Source of the DNA: UBA6244 sp965140775
GTDB lineage: Bacteria > Bacteroidota > Bacteroidia > Bacteroidales > F082
Reading direction: 5' to 3'
Length of the DNA stretch: 64,000 nucleotides
Assembly: GCA_965140775.1 (NCBI GenBank)
Contig: OZ223471.1
Coordinates: 930,001-994,000, forward strand
Shown here: positions 42,927 through 52,509 of the stretch, one piece after another
Layout of the letters: every line of letters begins with the position of its first letter
Position numbering within the stretch: the first letter of the stretch is position 1
Program-made: the position numbers and the translations under genes
The notes under the pieces: model-generated
Seen by the model: the letters and a program-made list of their open reading frames with translations, nothing else
Told to the model about the DNA's origin: nothing
Database searches by the model: none

Positions 42927-44213
42927 CTACACCCAACCCCGGTCATGGCAGGCTCTGGCTACCCTGTCCACCGAAATGGCATAGGCGGCTTCCCGGAGGC
43001 TCAGGTTATTCATTTGGGCGAAATCACTTACGGCGATGTAAGCGGAGGTCATTTTTACATCCAGTTTGCTTAGGACTTCTTCCTTTTCCCAGTAATAATT
43101 CATGCTGCTTTGCACCTGTTCAAAATAGCTGCAGGTAACTCCGCCGGCATTGGCCAGAAAGTCGGGGATGGTAAATATTTCTCGTCCGTTGATGGCCATG
43201 ATGGCTTCGGGCGAGGTGGGTCCGTTGGCACCTTCGGCCAGAATTTTTACCGAGGGCTTGATGAGGTGCACGTTTTTGGTGGTAATCTGATTTTCCATGG
43301 CGGCAGGAATCAGGATGTCCACCTCCTGTTCCAGCCAGGCATCTGCCGGCAAAACTTCGTAACCCATATCCTGAGCCTTTTCCTTGTGGATGCCTCCGAA
43401 AGAGTCGGTAATCGACACCAGTTCATCCAGTTGTATGCCTTCCTTTTTACAGAAAGTGAAGCTCTTTTTGTGTTGTTGATTCCACGACGACACACAGCGA
43501 ACCGTGCCACCCATTTGCTGATACAGCTCGATGGCGTACCGGGAAACATGACCAAACCCCTGAATGCTGGCAGTGGTATTTTCGGGCGATATGGACAGTT
43601 CTTTCAACGCTTCCCGCACGGCGATGATGATGCCATACCCGGTGGCTTCGATGCGCCCCAGCGAACCTCCCATGCCAACCGGTTTGCCTGTAAAGGCAGC
43701 GGGATATCTTCCTCCTGCCAGCACCTCATATTCGTCGAGCATCCACAACATGTGTTGGGCATTGGTCATGAGGTCGGGAGCAGGAATGTCGATTTCGGGG
43801 CCAATGTCGCGGAATATCTGGCGCACCCAACCCCGGCACAGTCGTTCCTGCTCGGCCAGACTCAGGTTGTGGGGGTCGCAGATAATGCCTCCTTTTCCAC
43901 CTCCCAAAGGCAAATCAGCCACCGCAGTTTTCCAGGTAAGCCACATGGCCATGGCTCGCACCGAGTCGATGGTTTCTTGTGGATGGAACCGAACACCACC
44001 TTTGATGGGGCCACGGGCATCGTTGTGCTGCACCCGGAATCCTTTAAATACCTGCACCCGGCCATCGTCCATACGCACAGGAATGCTGAAATGGTATTCG
44101 CGCATGGGGTTTCTCAACAAGTCGCGGGTGGCTTTGTCGAGGTCGAGAAGTGAGGCCGCATGATCAAACTGTTGTTGAGCAGCGGTAAACGGGTTAAAAG
44201 CGTGTTCGTCCAT
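42927..44213 (-). CDS. Glutamate dehydrogenase (Glu/Leu/Phe/Val family)
   Basis: A 428-residue hexameric-type GDH that interconverts glutamate and 2-oxoglutarate plus ammonia. Substrate-binding motifs are complete: RGPIKGGVRFHP (Lys71), WKTAVADLPLGGGKGG (Lys95, catalytic Lys107), and DIPAPDLMTNAQHM. The dinucleotide domain has SIQGFGHVSRYAIEL, where most relatives have GFGNVG. The length and motifs suit the NAD-type or dual GDH of the archaeal/clostridial branch rather than E. coli GdhA. The gene runs into the repeat array at its 3' end. Confidence 0.9.
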   Translation of the reverse strand: MDEHAFNPFTAAQQQFDHAASLLDLDKATRDLLRNPMREYHFSIPVRMDDGRVQVFKGFRVQHNDARGPIKGGVRFHPQETIDSVRAMAMWLTWKTAVADLPLGGGKGGIICDPHNLSLAEQERLCRGWVRQIFRDIGPEIDIPAPDLMTNAQHMLWMLDEYEVLAGGRYPAAFTGKPVGMGGSLGRIEATGYGIIIAVREALKELSISPENTTASIQGFGHVSRYAIELYQQMGGTVRCVSSWNQQHKKSFTFCKKEGIQLDELVSITDSFGGIHKEKAQDMGYEVLPADAWLEQEVDILIPAAMENQITTKNVHLIKPSVKILAEGANGPTSPEAIMAINGREIFTIPDFLANAGGVTCSYFEQVQSSMNYYWEKEEVLSKLDVKMTSAYIAVSDFAQMNNLSLREAAYAISVDRVARACHDRGWV

Positions 44214-44620
44214 GGGTCTTTAATTTGGTGCATGACTTTTCTGCATCTCGGGTTTTTGATCAGCATATCGGGCTTTTTTTCCCGAAAGGGTGACCAAGTG
44301 TCCTTTTTTTGTTAAAAGTCGCTTCATTCAAATGCGTTGTAAAGATAAGGATTATATCAAAAGCAGGGCCTTCCACGGCAACAACTTGTTGTTGTGTTAT
44401 ACCGAAAATGAATTGAAATAAGGTTTCAGTTCGCTTCGCTCCTGAAACCTCTTCAATTCTATACAGGCATTATACGTAAACAAGGGTCGTATTAACTCCA
44501 ATTCACAAAAGGTATAAGTTCAACATTTAAAATGTGTTAAAATTGACCAGGGCCTTTCTGCATCTAACCACGATTTTACTATTTTCGCAATTCATTAATC
44601 CGTGATAAAGAGCTCCACGT
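44214..44620. other. Divergent intergenic region with a long hairpin
   Basis: These 407 bases between gdh and the DUF2723 gene hold no supported frame. A hairpin at 44411-44458 has AGGTTTCAG/CTGAAACCT as a perfect 9-bp stem (44421-44450) and AATTGAA/TTCAATT as an outer stem. It has no T run, so it is more likely a palindromic repeat or a regulatory RNA structure than a terminator. Confidence 0.6.
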
Positions 44621-47600
44621 ATGAAAAACTTTAAAAGTATCAATAACTACCTGGGATGGTTTGTTTTTGCCATTGCCACAGCAGTTTATTTTTTAACGCT
44701 GGAACCCACCGCCAGTTGGTGGGACTGTGGCGAATACATAGCCACCGCCTATAAATTGCAGGTAGGGCATCCTCCGGGGGCTCCTTTGTTTCAGTTGTTG
44801 GGACGTTTCTTTTCCATGTTTGCAGGAGGTAATACCGAGCATGTGGCTTATATGGTAAATGCCATGTCGGCTCTGTCGAGCAGTTTTACCATCTTGTTTC
44901 TTTTCTGGACCATCACCATGCTTGCTCGCAAACTGATGGTGTCAAAAGACAGCAACGAAATGACCATGGGACAGAGTGTGGCCGTTTTGGGTGCCGGTCT
45001 GGTTGGTTCATTGGCTTATACTTTCAGCGATTCATTCTGGTTTTCAGCGGTTGAAGGAGAGGTGTACGCCATGTCATCCTTCTTTACAGCCGTGGTATTT
45101 TGGGCCATTCTCCGTTGGGAGGAGGTGGCTGATCATCGTACCGGATACAGATGGTTGTTGCTCATTGCCTTTATTATCGGACTTTCCATTGGCGTTCACT
45201 TGTTGAATCTGCTGGCCATTCCTGCCATCGTTTATGTTTATTACTACAAAAAATATACGCCTACCACCAAAGGTTTTTTTGTCGCCGGTATCAGTTCGTT
45301 GTTGATTTTGGCAGTTATCATGTACCTCATTATTCCCGGTATTGTTGATCTGGCCGGTGGCTTCGAGCTCTTTTTTGTCAATTCCATGGGCATGCCCTTC
45401 AATTCAGGAACCATTATTTATTTCTTATTTATTATTGGAGCTATCTCCTTTGGTCTGATGTATTCGCACCGTAAAGGAAAGACCGTGTTGAATACAGCCA
45501 TTCTGGCCTTTACCTTTATCCTGATAGGTTATTCGTCTTTCTTTATGCTGGTCATTCGTGCCAACGCCAACACGCCCATCAACGAAAATGCGCCCAAAGA
45601 TGCCATTAGTTTGTTGTCGTATCTTAACAGAGAACAGTATGGTACCTGGCCCATTTTTCACGGACAGTATTACAACGCACCGGTGGTTGGTCACGAAGAT
45701 GGCAACCCCGTTTACGTGAAAGATGAAGCCAAGGGTAAATATATCGTCAAGGACGACCGCAAGGGAACAGTACCCGTGTATGATCCCAGATTTACTACCA
45801 TATTTCCACGCATGTGGAGCGATCAAAAACCCGAACACATCCGGTTGTATAAGTATTTTGGTGATGTAAAAGGAACACCCATTCGTGTTACCAAAGACAA
45901 TGGAGAATCCGAAGTATTGTATAAGCCTACTTTTCTTGAAAACCTTAGGTTTTTCTTCAGTTATCAGGTGAGTCATATGTACTTGCGGTATTTTATGTGG
46001 AATTTCGCCGGAAGGCAAAACGACATCGAAAGTCAGGGTGAAATTGACCATGGCAATTGGATAAGTGGTATTGGTTTCATCGATGCCTTGCGATTGGGCG
46101 ATCAAACCAATTTGCCCTCCAGCATGAAAAATCCGGCACGTGCCACCTTCTTTTTCTTACCCTTGCTTTTGGGCTTACTGGGCTTTTTGTTCCAACTAAA
46201 CCGAAGCAGCAAGGATACATGGGTGGTGGGACTGCTGTTTATCATGACGGGTTTGGCCATTATCGTTTACCTTAACCAACAACCCCTGCAGCCGCGTGAA
46301 CGCGATTATGCCTATGCCGGATCGTTCTACGCTTTTGCCATCTGGATTGGTATGGGTGTTCTGGCGCTTTATAGCGGATTACAGAAGGTGATGTCCAATA
46401 AAGCCGTTGCCGCAGGAGCGGTTACTTTGCTTGCTCTGGTTGCCGTTCCCGGTATCATGGCACAACAAGGCTGGGAAGGTCACGATCGCTCGGGAAAGTA
46501 TGCCGCCCGCGACTTTGCCCGAATGTATCTGGAATCGTGTGCACCCAACGCCATTTTGTTTACCAATGGCGATAACGATACCTTCCCCCTTTGGTATGCG
46601 CAGGAGGTGGAAGGCATTCGAACCGACGTGCGTGTGGTGAACTACATGTTGTCGTCGGGCGATTGGTATGTAGATCAGATGGGACGCAAAGTGTACGAAT
46701 CGGATAAGTTGCCCCTGTCCATCGATCAGAAATTCTACAACGAGAAAGCCAATTATGTGCCTGTTTTCGAACGACTCGACAGTGCCGATGTAAAAGAAGC
46801 CATCCAATTTATCAAGGACCAAAGCAAAGCTTCCAAAGTTCCTTTGCAAAGTGGCGATTGGATTGACTACCTGCCGGCAAAAACGTTGTCTCTGAAAATT
46901 GACAAGGATGCCGTAATCAACTCGGGAACCGTGGCTCCTGAAGATCGCGATAAGATTGTTGATGAAATAAAATGGAAGGTAACCCAGGGGGGGCTATACC
47001 GAAACGACCTCATGTTGCTCGACCTGATATCCACCAACAACTGGAAACGTCCCATTTATTTTGCCAACCCCAACAGTGTGAGCAAGGTGTTTAATGTGGA
47101 TAAATACTGTCGTTTGGAGGGTGTGGTTTACCGTTTCAAACCCACATTGGCCGATGATTACATGAAGCAAATTGGCGGCGTGGATGCCGACAAAACCTAC
47201 GAAGTGCTTATGGATAAGGATGCACGTTGGGGAAGATTGAACGAGAAGGATGTGCTGGTAGATCGCGAAAGTGCACGCAATTCAGGTATGGCCAAACAAA
47301 ATTATCTCCGACTGGCTCAGGGATTGCTCAACGAAGGCAAGAACGATTCGGTGGTGGCAGCTTTGGACAAAGGAATTGAGTTTTTCCCCAACGACAAATT
47401 CCCGTTCGATTATCAGATGCTGTCGTGGATTGCCTTTTACTATGAAGCCGGTGCCCCGGAAAAGGCCAACGAAGTGGTGAATATCCTCACCAACAATTAC
47501 ATGGAAGATATTGCCTACTATGGTTCCTTGCCTTCCAGATTCTCTTCCTACTACGACGATGACATGCAAAACGCCATGGCCGTATTGCAACGACTGACCC

Positions 47601-47689
47601 AGCTTACCAAACAGTATAAACAAAATGATCTGTCGGCGGAAATCGAAAAGAAGTTCTACGACAACATGTCTTTGTTGAAATTACAGTAA
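44621..47689 (+). CDS. DUF2723 multi-spanning membrane protein
   Basis: A 1022-residue membrane protein of the DUF2723 family, large proteins of Bacteroidota thought to be glycosyltransferase-C-like (protein O-mannosyltransferase-like). The hallmark is at residues 30-50: PTASWWDCGEYIATAYKLQ then VGHPPGAPLFQLLGR, where Asp35 and Glu38 could be catalytic as in GT-C enzymes. About a dozen helices occupy the first ~630 residues, with an insertion of soluble sequence at about 330-440. The C-terminal ~400 residues are soluble (FTNGDNDTFPLWYAQEVEGIRTDVRVVNY..). A strong terminator follows. Confidence 0.88.
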   Translation: MKNFKSINNYLGWFVFAIATAVYFLTLEPTASWWDCGEYIATAYKLQVGHPPGAPLFQLLGRFFSMFAGGNTEHVAYMVNAMSALSSSFTILFLFWTITMLARKLMVSKDSNEMTMGQSVAVLGAGLVGSLAYTFSDSFWFSAVEGEVYAMSSFFTAVVFWAILRWEEVADHRTGYRWLLLIAFIIGLSIGVHLLNLLAIPAIVYVYYYKKYTPTTKGFFVAGISSLLILAVIMYLIIPGIVDLAGGFELFFVNSMGMPFNSGTIIYFLFIIGAISFGLMYSHRKGKTVLNTAILAFTFILIGYSSFFMLVIRANANTPINENAPKDAISLLSYLNREQYGTWPIFHGQYYNAPVVGHEDGNPVYVKDEAKGKYIVKDDRKGTVPVYDPRFTTIFPRMWSDQKPEHIRLYKYFGDVKGTPIRVTKDNGESEVLYKPTFLENLRFFFSYQVSHMYLRYFMWNFAGRQNDIESQGEIDHGNWISGIGFIDALRLGDQTNLPSSMKNPARATFFFLPLLLGLLGFLFQLNRSSKDTWVVGLLFIMTGLAIIVYLNQQPLQPRERDYAYAGSFYAFAIWIGMGVLALYSGLQKVMSNKAVAAGAVTLLALVAVPGIMAQQGWEGHDRSGKYAARDFARMYLESCAPNAILFTNGDNDTFPLWYAQEVEGIRTDVRVVNYMLSSGDWYVDQMGRKVYESDKLPLSIDQKFYNEKANYVPVFERLDSADVKEAIQFIKDQSKASKVPLQSGDWIDYLPAKTLSLKIDKDAVINSGTVAPEDRDKIVDEIKWKVTQGGLYRNDLMLLDLISTNNWKRPIYFANPNSVSKVFNVDKYCRLEGVVYRFKPTLADDYMKQIGGVDADKTYEVLMDKDARWGRLNEKDVLVDRESARNSGMAKQNYLRLAQGLLNEGKNDSVVAALDKGIEFFPNDKFPFDYQMLSWIAFYYEAGAPEKANEVVNILTNNYMEDIAYYGSLPSRFSSYYDDDMQNAMAVLQRLTQLTKQYKQNDLSAEIEKKFYDNMSLLKLQ

Positions 47690-47703
47690 GAAATACCTCT
47701 AAC

Positions 47704-47739
47704 AAAAAAACCACCCCTCAATCGATGGGTGGTTTTTTT
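47704..47739. terminator. Strong bidirectional intrinsic terminator
   Basis: A7-CCACCC (47704-47716) pairs perfectly with GGGTGG-T7 (47727-47739) around a 10-base loop. It lies between convergent DUF2723 and iorB genes and has a U tract in both directions. Confidence 0.88.
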
Positions 47740-47759
47740 GTGTGTGGAAAAATTTGAGA

Positions 47760-48344
47760 CTATCCGCGTTTCTCGGCAAATTGTCTTCCGGCACGCAAAG
47801 CGCTTAAGTTCATGTTGATGATGTCGTCGCCTTTTTTGGCAAAAATGCTTTGGATGGCTTTTTCCAGATTCTCAAATTTGATCTCCAGGTAAGGAGATGC
47901 AGCGCCCAATACCACGATATTGGCGGCTTTGATGGAGCCCATTTCTTTGGCTACTTTCTCGGCGTCAATGGTTACATTGTGCGGCAGAGTCCATATTTCA
48001 GCCAGAATTTCTTCCAGCGTAGGATATTCGGGAATGTTGATGAACGGATTCATGGAAGTAATCAACCAGCCTTTCTCCCGGTGAAGCATATTTACATAAC
48101 GCAACGACTCCATGGGTTCAACCGAAATAATCAGGTCGGCTCTGCCTTCCGGTATCAAATCCGAAGCAATGGGGTCGGAGGAGAGGCGCAAGTGCGATTG
48201 TACATCGCCGCCACGCTGGCTCATGCCGTGAACTTCGGCTTGCTTTAGTTGCAAACCTTCCATTAATGCAGCAGTTCCAATAACGGTGGCAATGGTTAAT
48301 ATACCTTGTCCTCCCACTCCTGCCAATATGATATCTTTTTTCAT
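47760..48344 (-). CDS. iorB: Indolepyruvate oxidoreductase subunit beta
   Basis: A 194-residue gamma-type subunit of the 2-oxoacid:ferredoxin oxidoreductase that oxidatively decarboxylates aryl pyruvates from aromatic amino acids to aryl-acetyl-CoA. Markers: DIILAGVGGQGILTIATVIGTAAL at the start, AEVHGMSQRGGDVQSHLR, and a central ADLIISVEPMESLRY. It follows iorA by 71 bases on the same strand. The terminator at 47704-47739 ends the pair. Confidence 0.93.
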   Translation of the reverse strand: MKKDIILAGVGGQGILTIATVIGTAALMEGLQLKQAEVHGMSQRGGDVQSHLRLSSDPIASDLIPEGRADLIISVEPMESLRYVNMLHREKGWLITSMNPFINIPEYPTLEEILAEIWTLPHNVTIDAEKVAKEMGSIKAANIVVLGAASPYLEIKFENLEKAIQSIFAKKGDDIINMNLSALRAGRQFAEKRG

Positions 48345-48415
48345 GTTACTTTCTATTTAGCGTGTCAAAAAAAAATTGACTCTGATTCATGAATATGGTG
48401 GTTATAATTGAGTCC

Positions 48416-50035
48416 TTAGCTGGTAGCCTCTTTCTTTTGAAGGGCTTTCAGCTTCATTCTTTTTCCAAGCGTTTGGATACATTCGCGACGGGCAATAATC
48501 ACCGATACACCCGGGTATTCAAGTTCTTCGAGCATCACTTGTACATTCTCTGCGTGATTACGTCTCAACGGTGTGATAACGCGGATATGCGCTTCGCTTA
48601 CGCCAACACCTCTAACGATGTCGTCCACTTTGCCCAATGCAGAGGAGTCCTGTCCTCCGGTCATTCCGGTGGTGGAGTTGTCGAGAATCAGCACCACGAT
48701 GGGGGAATTGTTGTTGACGGCATCCAACAAGCCGGTCATACCCGAATGGGTGAAGGTGGAGTCGCCAATGGCAGCTACTGCCGGAACAAGTCCTGCATCC
48801 GCGGCACCAATGGCCATGGTGATGGAAGCACCCATGTCCACACAACTATTGATGGATTCCAGCGGTTTTAGCGCACTCAGGGTATAGCAGCCAATATCAG
48901 AAAAAACACGTCCTGCCGAATATTTTGTCAGGGCTTCATTGAGTGCCAAAAAGCTGTCGGTATGCGAGCATCCTTCGCACAGTGAGGGCGGGCGGCCCTG
49001 AATGACTTTGGGTTGTTGAAAACCCTCATCTATTTTCAAGCCCAGGGCTTTGGCCACGATATTGGGGTTGAGTTCGCCGGCAGCAGGGATGGTTCCGTCC
49101 ATGCGTCCCATCACTTTTTTGCCATTGTTCAGGTATCCCCTGAGCAATTCCTCCAAAAGTGGATAGCCGTCTTCCAATACCAGAATTTCGTCCACCGAAT
49201 CATAAAGCTGTTGTATCATGTCTTTGGGAACGGGATATTGTCCCACTTTTAGCACGGGATAGGCTACTTGTTGGTTCTCGAAATTTTCAATTAAATAGTT
49301 GTAAGCCAGTCCACAGGCGATGATGCCCAATTTCTTGTTGGGGCCATTAAATAGTTCATTGTAACCCGATTGAGCCGCATCATTCTCAAATTGAGCTTGT
49401 TTCCCCAGCAACATGTTGTACTGTTTCCTGGCAATGGAAGGCAACAACACGAACTGTTTCAGGTTGGAGGGCAGCGAGAGTTGATTTTGATCGAGGACTT
49501 CCTTGCGTTCAACTCCGGCACGTGAGTGTGCCAAACGGGTGGTTACTCTTACCAGAACTGGTGTGCCAAACTTTTCGGAAATGGAAAAAGCGTACCGTGT
49601 CATGTCGTAGGCTTCCTGTTGGTTGGAAGGCTCCATCACAGGGATCATGGCAAATTTTCCATAAAAACGCGAATCCTGTTCGTTCTGTGAGGAGTGCATG
49701 CTGGGATCGTCGGCCGAAAGCACCACCAAACCTCCGTTAGCACCGGTGATGGCGGCATTTACAAAAGCGTCAGCTGCCACGTTAAGTCCCACATGTTTCA
49801 TGCACACCAGGGCTTTTTTCCCGGCATACGACATGCCAATGGCACTTTCCATGGCTGTTTTTTCGTTGGCCGACCAATTAGATCTGATGTGGCGTTCTTT
49901 GGCTTCTTTAGAAGCTTGTATGTATTCCGTTATTTCGGTAGAAGGGGTTCCTGGATAGGCATAAACTCCGGATAGTCCGGCGTCGATGGCTCCCTGGGCA
50001 ATGGCCTCATCTCCCAATAATAATAGTTTTTGCAT
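48416..50035 (-). CDS. iorA: Indolepyruvate oxidoreductase subunit alpha, no ferredoxin domain
   Basis: A 539-residue thiamine-diphosphate subunit. The N-terminal pyrimidine-binding half starts LLGDEAIAQGAIDAGLSGVYAYPGTPSTE, with Glu in NEKTAMESAIG. The diphosphate motif is AAIGDSTFTHSGMTG..ILDNSTTGMTG (GDS at 424-426, Asn453). RPPSLCEGCSHTDSF (about 348-362) is the conserved linker motif. Archaeal and many bacterial IorA proteins continue with a C-terminal 2[4Fe-4S] ferredoxin domain of ~80 residues; this one stops after the thiamine domain. Two adjacent TAATTTTG boxes lie upstream. Confidence 0.92.
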   Translation of the reverse strand: MQKLLLLGDEAIAQGAIDAGLSGVYAYPGTPSTEITEYIQASKEAKERHIRSNWSANEKTAMESAIGMSYAGKKALVCMKHVGLNVAADAFVNAAITGANGGLVVLSADDPSMHSSQNEQDSRFYGKFAMIPVMEPSNQQEAYDMTRYAFSISEKFGTPVLVRVTTRLAHSRAGVERKEVLDQNQLSLPSNLKQFVLLPSIARKQYNMLLGKQAQFENDAAQSGYNELFNGPNKKLGIIACGLAYNYLIENFENQQVAYPVLKVGQYPVPKDMIQQLYDSVDEILVLEDGYPLLEELLRGYLNNGKKVMGRMDGTIPAAGELNPNIVAKALGLKIDEGFQQPKVIQGRPPSLCEGCSHTDSFLALNEALTKYSAGRVFSDIGCYTLSALKPLESINSCVDMGASITMAIGAADAGLVPAVAAIGDSTFTHSGMTGLLDAVNNNSPIVVLILDNSTTGMTGGQDSSALGKVDDIVRGVGVSEAHIRVITPLRRNHAENVQVMLEELEYPGVSVIIARRECIQTLGKRMKLKALQKKEATS

Positions 50036-50534
50036 CGCTATATCTTAAATGAATGGAGTTTAATTTATTCGGCAAAATTATCAAAATTAGCAGATTAAAA
50101 GGCCGCCATTTTTAATCTATAACCATTTTAAATTGACGCAGATGCAAGATTTCAAACGTTTGTGAAAAAGTGAAGGGTCGAAGTTCTGTCATTTTCAAAT
50201 GAACCAATTTTTAAGGAATTTAACATCCTGATTAGTTGACTTTTTATGTTAATATCTTGTCAACCTATACCTGGCCGGGTCAGTCAAACACCTATCCCTC
50301 CCGAAGGCTTTCGGGATGATTATAAGGGTGAAAGGCGATCGATTGTCGAGTTGTACGACGTAATGTGTACATTAAGAATAAATTATCACTCCTCTCCTTG
50401 GGTGAGTTCCCGGATAGTGATCGGTAGGAGGGGTAGCTGATCAAACGATTTTGTCTGTAAACTTTCAGCCACTTAAATCAATATACCACCCTTTTTATTT
50501 GCACTTTTGCACTTGTTTAACGAAAGTGCGATAC
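50036..50534. other. Intergenic region with iorA promoter boxes and a REP-like palindrome
   Basis: On the minus strand two copies of TAATTTTG (50080-50073 and 50089-50082), nine bases apart, could serve iorA as tandem -7 boxes. TCCCGAA/TTCGGGA forms a 7-bp hairpin at 50299-50316; the same 16-base core CCCGAAGGCTTTCGGG recurs at 63614-63629. No gene is seen. Confidence 0.55.
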
Positions 50535-51137
50535 ATGAATTTTTTGGCCCATTCCCATCTGTCCGGAAGTAATGAGGAAATCTTGTTCGGGAATTTTATT
50601 GCCGACTCGGTCAAGGGAAAACAGATGGAGGTCTTTTCGCCCGTTATCAAGCAGGGAATCCTGTTGCACCGGATGATTGATCAATATACCGATCAACACG
50701 AGGTGGTAAAGCATAGTGTGCAGCTGGTGAAACCCGAAATGGGCCGGTTCGCGGGTGTTGTGGTGGATATTTTCTACGATCACTTCCTGTCGCTGAACTG
50801 GAATTTATATGGCCATGGCGAGCTTACCGACTATTCCCTTTGGGTTTATCAAATTTTGGCCAAGCGTTACGAGCAGTTGCCGGCGCGCAACAAAAGAATT
50901 CTTCCCTGGATGGTGGCCCAGAATTGGCTGGTGGCTTATGCCAGTCCTTATGCTTTAAACCGGGTTTTTTATGGCATGAATCGCCGTACCGGAAATCGAT
51001 CGCCCATGCAGCATGCGGTGGAGGTTTTGCTTAATAACTACGAAGCATTGGATGGCGATTTTCGTTCGTTCTATCCAGAATTACAGGTGTTTGTGAGCCA
51101 AAAGATGGGGGATAATTCCCCCTTAACTATCGGATAA
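50535..51137 (+). CDS. DUF479 / acyl carrier protein phosphodiesterase-like protein
   Basis: A 200-residue protein of the DUF479 family, whose E. coli member AcpH removes 4'-phosphopantetheine from acyl carrier protein. It has MNFLAHSHLSGSNEEILFGNFIADSVKG, GILLHRMIDQYTDQH and VVVDIFYDHFLS, which carry the His/Asp metal ligands of this HD-like fold. ACP hydrolase activity in Bacteroidota is not established, so the function is tentative. Its 3' end overlaps the convergent purA gene by 11 bases. Confidence 0.85.
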   Translation: MNFLAHSHLSGSNEEILFGNFIADSVKGKQMEVFSPVIKQGILLHRMIDQYTDQHEVVKHSVQLVKPEMGRFAGVVVDIFYDHFLSLNWNLYGHGELTDYSLWVYQILAKRYEQLPARNKRILPWMVAQNWLVAYASPYALNRVFYGMNRRTGNRSPMQHAVEVLLNNYEALDGDFRSFYPELQVFVSQKMGDNSPLTIG

Positions 51138-52416
51138 AGGTCTGGGTGCGATCGGGGCCTACCGATACCATTTTTACGGGAACTCCGGTATGTTGTTCCA
51201 CAAATTTCACATAAGCATGCAATTGCTCAGGAAGTGCATCGTAATCGGCGGCATTACTGAGTTCGCCATTCCATCCTTTCAGTTCATGATACATGGGTTC
51301 GCAATGGGCTCCTACCTGATCGAAGGGCACCTCTTCGGTAATTTGGCCATCGATTTTATAATGGGTAGCTACCTTGATGATGTCAAAATCATTGAGCACA
51401 TCTGCTTTCATCATCATGAGTTCGGTTACTCCATCAAGCATGATGGCATAATTAAGTGCCGGAAGGTCGAGCCATCCGCAACGGCGGGGTCTGCCGGTGG
51501 TGGAGCCAAATTCGTTGCCTGTTTTACGCAGGTCATCGCCATTTTTATCGAAGAGTTCGGTTGGAAAAGGGCCGCTTCCCACACGGGTGCAATATGCTTT
51601 TACAATACCGATTACCTTTCCGATGGCAGAAGGGGCTATGCCCAGACCGTTGCACACACCGGCGGTGATGGTATTGGAGGAAGTTACAAAAGGGTAGGAG
51701 CCAAAATCCACGTCGAGCATGGTGCCCTGAGCTCCTTCGGCCAGCACCTTTTTTCCGTCTTTCAGTTGTTGGTTGATGAAGTATTCACTGTTCACCTTTT
51801 TCAGACGTTTCAGGTCGTCCAATGCATCCAACCACTTTTTTTCATAGGTGCCAAACAACATACCTTCGATGGTGAGTTGTTCAAAATCAGGATTATAGCG
51901 TTCGATGATGTCCAGGTGAGCCCTTTTGAGTTGCTCGTATTTTTCCATGAAGTCGCTGCTTTCCAAATCGCCTACACGCAAACCCAACCGACTGGTTTTG
52001 TCGGTGTAGGCCGGACCAATACCTTTTAAGGTAGAGCCAATTTTATGTTTTCCTTTAGAGGCTTCATACACCGTGTCGAGCATGCGATGGGTGGGCAGGA
52101 TGAGGTGTGCTTTTCTGGAAACAAGCAGATTTTTGGTGACGTCCACCTCTGAGGATTTCAGCGAGTTTATCTCTTTTTGCAACACATAGGGATCGATAAT
52201 CACCCCATTGCCAATCAGGTTGATGGTTTCGGGATTGAAAATTCCGGAGGGGATGGTGTGGAGTACAAATTTTTTGCCGTCAAACTCAATGGTATGCCCG
52301 GCATTGGGACCTCCCTGAAAACGTGCAATGATATCATACTGTGGTGTAAGCACATCCACTACCTTACCTTTGCCTTCATCTCCCCATTGAAGACCTAAAA
52401 GAACATCTACTTTCAT
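51127..52416 (-). CDS. purA: Adenylosuccinate synthetase
   Basis: A 429-residue enzyme that joins IMP and aspartate with GTP in the first committed step of AMP synthesis. The P-loop WGDEGKGKVVD (Asp13 catalytic), GGPNAGHTIEF (His41), the IMP loop EGAQGTMLDVDFGSYPFVTSSN and the guanine-binding SVGPDRTQTF at the C-terminus are complete. Length is normal. A terminator hairpin separates it from fur upstream, and it ends in an 11-base overlap with the convergent DUF479 gene. Confidence 0.97.
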   Translation of the reverse strand: MKVDVLLGLQWGDEGKGKVVDVLTPQYDIIARFQGGPNAGHTIEFDGKKFVLHTIPSGIFNPETINLIGNGVIIDPYVLQKEINSLKSSEVDVTKNLLVSRKAHLILPTHRMLDTVYEASKGKHKIGSTLKGIGPAYTDKTSRLGLRVGDLESSDFMEKYEQLKRAHLDIIERYNPDFEQLTIEGMLFGTYEKKWLDALDDLKRLKKVNSEYFINQQLKDGKKVLAEGAQGTMLDVDFGSYPFVTSSNTITAGVCNGLGIAPSAIGKVIGIVKAYCTRVGSGPFPTELFDKNGDDLRKTGNEFGSTTGRPRRCGWLDLPALNYAIMLDGVTELMMMKADVLNDFDIIKVATHYKIDGQITEEVPFDQVGAHCEPMYHELKGWNGELSNAADYDALPEQLHAYVKFVEQHTGVPVKMVSVGPDRTQTFIR

Positions 52417-52427
52417 ATATTCACATT

Positions 52428-52452
52428 AAAAAACCCTGCTGAAACAGGGTTT
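52428..52452 (-). terminator. Intrinsic terminator after fur
   Basis: On the minus strand AAACCCTG and CAGGGTTT (52452-52445, 52438-52431) form an 8-bp stem with a 6-base loop, followed by a short T run. It lies between fur and purA, so fur transcripts probably end before purA. Confidence 0.7.
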
Positions 52453-52509
52453 ATGTCCGGTGAGCAAAGATACTAATTTTGCAACGAGCAACGTATGCCC
52501 AATTATAAA

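Noticed and set aside
43110..44153. A 347-codon plus-strand frame
   Set aside because: Antisense to glutamate dehydrogenase with no recognisable domain.
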